DNA of 60,000 bases, from the NCBI RefSeq assembly GCF_964355755.1, contig NC_092678.1, positions 8,034,922-8,094,921 on the forward strand, read 5' to 3'. This stretch comes from Antedon mediterranea. Taxonomy: Eukaryota > Echinodermata > Crinoidea > Comatulida > Antedonidae. Both the position numbers and the translations under genes were made by a program. A model generated the notes under the pieces. It searched no databases and was not told the origin of the DNA. It saw nothing but the letters and a program-made list of their open reading frames with translations. Shown piece by piece: positions 57,203 through 60,000 of this stretch (the stretch's first letter is position 1; each line of letters begins with the position of its first letter).

Positions 57203-57364
57203 TTTTCGGTGTTCCACCTTTCATATTTAGATTAGTGGCTAGATGTGCCAATGTGGAATCAATATCCTTGCTTGTTCCATTTGAAACAAGATTTTCTGCG
57301 GGGGGTGTTGGTTCTATTCTCTTGTTCATCGGCTGCATAACCTCTCCGAGTAATTCAGCTCCGC
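57203..57364 (-). CDS. PICALM: PICALM-like exon: GG-LL / DIDSTLA region
   Basis: The exon has acceptor gataaatttcag before GCGGAGC and donor AAAA/gtaatt. It is 162 nt, entering after one base of a codon and leaving after one base. The translation includes GGAELLGEVMQPM, then PTPPAENLVS, then DIDSTLAHLATNLNMKGGTPK. In vertebrate PICALM the same order is found: a Gly-Gly-Leu-Leu motif, a proline-rich spacer, a Leu-Val-Ser, and a D-(L/I)-D-S-(S/T)-L-A-x-L-x-x-N-L block ending in a Gly-Thr and lysine. This block lies in the unstructured tail that carries clathrin-binding and AP-2-binding motifs. Confidence 0.85.
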
Positions 57365-58370
57365 CTGAAATTTATCAATATGAAATCATTTTTTATTTTG
57401 TTAATTATTATATTAGTTTTCAGACAGCATTATACTTATTATAACACAGTGCTCGTAATAATATTCATAATACATTTTAATATCTAGTTTAATATCTAGT
57501 TTAATATACTGCAAGCTCACAGGCAAAAAATAACAACAGAGGGCAGCACATACATAGTACATTTGAGATAGAGGATTAAAGATAATCATATGTACTATTA
57601 TCTCTAATACACAACGTAAATTGATTTTGCATGCCTGGGAAATTAAACACGAGACAAGATCTTGAAATGGTAAGAAGGTTTTGACAATTATACTGCCCCC
57701 ACATAGGCTTAACTTGTGTAAATCAAACAAGAGAGGGCAGCACATACATAGTACATTATTGTAAATAATCTCTAAATGTACGTAAATTGATTATGCAGGC
57801 CTGGCAAATTAATAACGCATGAATGCTTAACATTCTTAATAGAACATTCTGAACACAATAAACACTAAATGAACTAAAAAATGTTATTAAAAATTGTTAA
57901 AATTCAACAAAATATAAGATAACATGACAGAAATTAAAATTTGTATTGGATTCAATGCAAGAAATGATACATTTGTGTAAATACTTTATTTGTCACTCAT
58001 GTCACACATAAAATAAACAATAAAATGTGACAAAAAATTCCAAAATTAATTAGCTTTTGCTACTCGAGTTTTGGCCTTTAAAGTAAAATGCATTTGTTTG
58101 GCAATACAGTAAACATCATTAGTTAAAGTATTCATTTTTTGTTTAGAATGACCCGTTCTTTGAATTGCTTAAAAAAAAAAATCTCATTTTAAAGTTGAAC
58201 TTGAATTAGTCCATGGGCTGGAGGGGGTTACCGTGCACCCCCCACACAGTTAAACTTCTTTGGTATCATTTTCTTCCCACGGGCATATAGAGTGAAAAAA
58301 TCGATGTTAACAAGAAAAATATAGGGATGCATTGTATGTACTTGCGTCATTTGTAATGATCATCAGTGTT
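57365..58370. other. Non-coding stretch with an approximately 185-bp duplication
   Basis: About 57537-57655 aligns with 57722-57830, sharing 'agagggcagcacatacatagtacatt', 'gtaaattgatt' and 'gcctgg-aaatta'. No further exon of the PICALM-like gene was recognised. Confidence 0.5.
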
Positions 58371-58374
58371 TTAT

Positions 58375-59700
58375 CTTCAAATATTTTTTGGGGTAGGGGG
58401 TAACATTTATCCTAATAACCCACGAATAAAACATCTAATTAGTATTATCTTGGTACCATTGTGTAGCATACATTTTTAAATCTTAAAAAAATTAAATAAA
58501 ATTAATCGGACGATTATTAAGGTCACTAGAGGTCAAAAGGTTATGACCTTTTGCAAAAATGCAAATTTTTCCCAAAATATAGATAAATTTCAATATCGTA
58601 TCTACAATTTTCAATATTTTTTATCTTAATTGTGTTTTACTTGTACTTATTGACATATTGAAAAAGAAAATATATGTTAACAAGATAAAAATTGCAGTTC
58701 ATTATATACAAATTGTTATTCTTTATTCTTAAAAATTGCAATAAAAATACATTTTTTGGGGTAGGGGGTAACATTAATACCAATAACCCAAGAATCAAAC
58801 ATCTAATTAGTATGATCTTGGTGTCGTTGTGTAGCATACATGTTTTATAATCAAATAGAATTTGAATACAATTAATCGAACCATGTTTAAGGTCAGTAGA
58901 GGTCAAAAGGTCACTGACCTTTTGCAAAATTGCAAATATTTGCCATAATGAGATAAATTTCAATATCAAATCTCCAATTTTCAATATTTTTTATTATAAT
59001 TGTGTTTTACTTGTGTTTACTGACATATTGAATAACAAAATGTGTGTTAACATGAAAACAATTACAGAGTATTAATACCATTGTCATGTAATTTTTGTTA
59101 TTCTTCAAAATTGCAATAAAAAGACATTTATGGGGTAGTGGGTAACATTAATACCAATAACCCAAGAATTAAACATCTAATTAGTACGATCTTGGTATCA
59201 GTATGTTGCATATGTGTTTTTTAAATCATGTAGAATTTAAATAAAATTTATCGAATGATTACTAAGGTCAGTAGTGGTCAAAAGGTCACTGACCTTTTGC
59301 AAAAATGTAATTTTTTGGCAAAATGAGATATTATTTCAAAATCAGATCTCAAATTTTCGATATTTTTTTACTTGAATTGTCTTTTACTTGTGCTTACTAA
59401 CATATTGAATAAGAAAATGTGTGTTAAGATAAAAAAAATTGCAGTACAATGTATAAAATTGTCATTTTTTAATTGTTAAAAATTGCAACAAAAAGACATT
59501 TTTGGGGTAGGTTTTTGGGTAGCGGGTAACATTTATAAGAATAACTCAAGAATCAAACATCTAATTTGTATGTTCTTGGTATCATTGTGTAGCATTTTGT
59601 TTATATTTTTAGTAATATAGAATTTGAATAAAATTAATCGAACGATTATTAAGGTCAATGGAGGTCAAAAGGTCACTGACCTTTTTAAAAAATGCACATT
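58375..59700 (+). repeat. Tandem repeat, about 375-bp unit, four copies with AGGTCA clusters
   Basis: The 'ggggtag-gggtaacatt' landmark occurs near 58390, 58760, 59135 and 59515. Each unit contains AGGTCA-N4-AGGTCA-N2-AGGTCA-N1-TGACCT or a close variant, at 58520, 58890, 59265 and 59652. These are nuclear-receptor-type half-sites arranged as DR4, DR2 and IR1. Spacing is the same in all four copies for the first three half-sites. Confidence 0.85.
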
Positions 59701-60000
59701 TTTGACAAAATTAGAGAAATTTCAATATCTGTTACAGCTTGAGTACGACTCATTTGTCGTCCCATACTTTATTTTTAAATTACTTTCTTGCTTCTCATAC
59801 TCATGTTACCGAGTAGCGAGGTTACTGTGTTGTTTTCTCCGAAAGTGAGCAGTCACACCATCCATGTTTCATTCCAAAAGGCATAGTCACAGATAGATGT
59901 ATGTTTTTATATGCTTTTAATTATTATCATACATTTAATTAATAACTTAGGAATCATATGACGTAAGATTTAGTATTTGTAACTTTATAGTTTTCTTTAT
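59701..60000. other. Non-coding stretch at the window edge
   Basis: No feature was recognised. Upstream exons of the minus-strand PICALM-like gene are expected beyond this edge. Confidence 0.4.

Larger units (their letters stand above)
44297..57364 (-). other. PICALM: PICALM/AP180-like gene locus, 3' portion
   Basis: Minus-strand exons were read at 57364-57203, 55900-55788, 53269-53240, 46314-46210 and 44308-44297. The first two resemble the C-terminal half of clathrin-assembly proteins PICALM/AP180, which bind PIP2-containing membrane through an N-terminal ANTH domain and recruit clathrin and AP-2 during endocytosis. The ANTH domain should lie beyond base 60000. Introns are long and repeat-filled. 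Splice phases across the last four exons are mutually consistent (0/0). The terminal exon has a TGA and an AATAAA 15-20 bases later. Identification of the first two exons is firm; the last three are supported by splice signals and phase only. Confidence 0.75.

Overview
This is a piece of an animal nuclear genome. It is AT-rich, has introns with GT/AG splice sites, and is full of LTR and non-LTR retrotransposons, hAT-like DNA elements and satellites. Short runs of TAGGCCTA/AGGCCTAC recur throughout. Together with the Ty3/gypsy, BEL/Pao and CR1/L2-like mix, this makes a marine invertebrate, perhaps an echinoderm, my best guess; that is inference. No tRNA, rRNA, CRISPR array or operon was seen.

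Layout. 1-3.9 kb: degenerate satellites, several units with a TGACCTTTGACCT motif. 3.9-22.9 kb: an island of nested mobile elements. A hAT-like arm is split by a Ty3/gypsy element (4030-8403). Next comes a MITE-like element holding an 800-bp hAT-like unit with a perfect 8-bp target duplication (8903-9702). A second, inverted copy of that unit starts at 10253 and is split by a BEL/Pao retrotransposon with both LTRs (10560-22403, minus strand). That BEL is itself split by a two-ORF CR1/L2-like LINE whose frames are both intact (15302-19786). 22.9-29 kb: mostly non-coding, with a candidate small spliced transcription unit (about 24.98-26.4 kb). 29-38.7 kb: a duplicated satellite segment carrying a second BEL element (plus strand). 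Its integrase frame runs without a stop into an inserted LINE, giving one 1425-codon open frame. 38.7-44.3 kb: tandem repeats, MITE remnants and a weak two-exon secreted-protein candidate.

44.3-57.4 kb, minus strand: the 3' part of what I read as a host gene of the clathrin-assembly family PICALM/AP180. Two exons (57203-57364 and 55788-55900) are recognisable. Three smaller ones downstream (a 30-nt exon, a 105-nt exon and a terminal exon with stop and AATAAA) fit by splice site and phase. Its introns carry minisatellites of 17 bp and 30 bp, a GAT microsatellite, CCAAT-rich arrays and two TTAA-bounded elements. 58.3-59.7 kb: four copies of a roughly 375-bp tandem repeat, each with a cluster of nuclear-receptor-type AGGTCA half-sites at near-constant spacing.

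The coding content is therefore one partial conserved host gene, one or two weak host-gene candidates, and five retrotransposon coding regions, most of them damaged. Retroelement breaks are described by position only.
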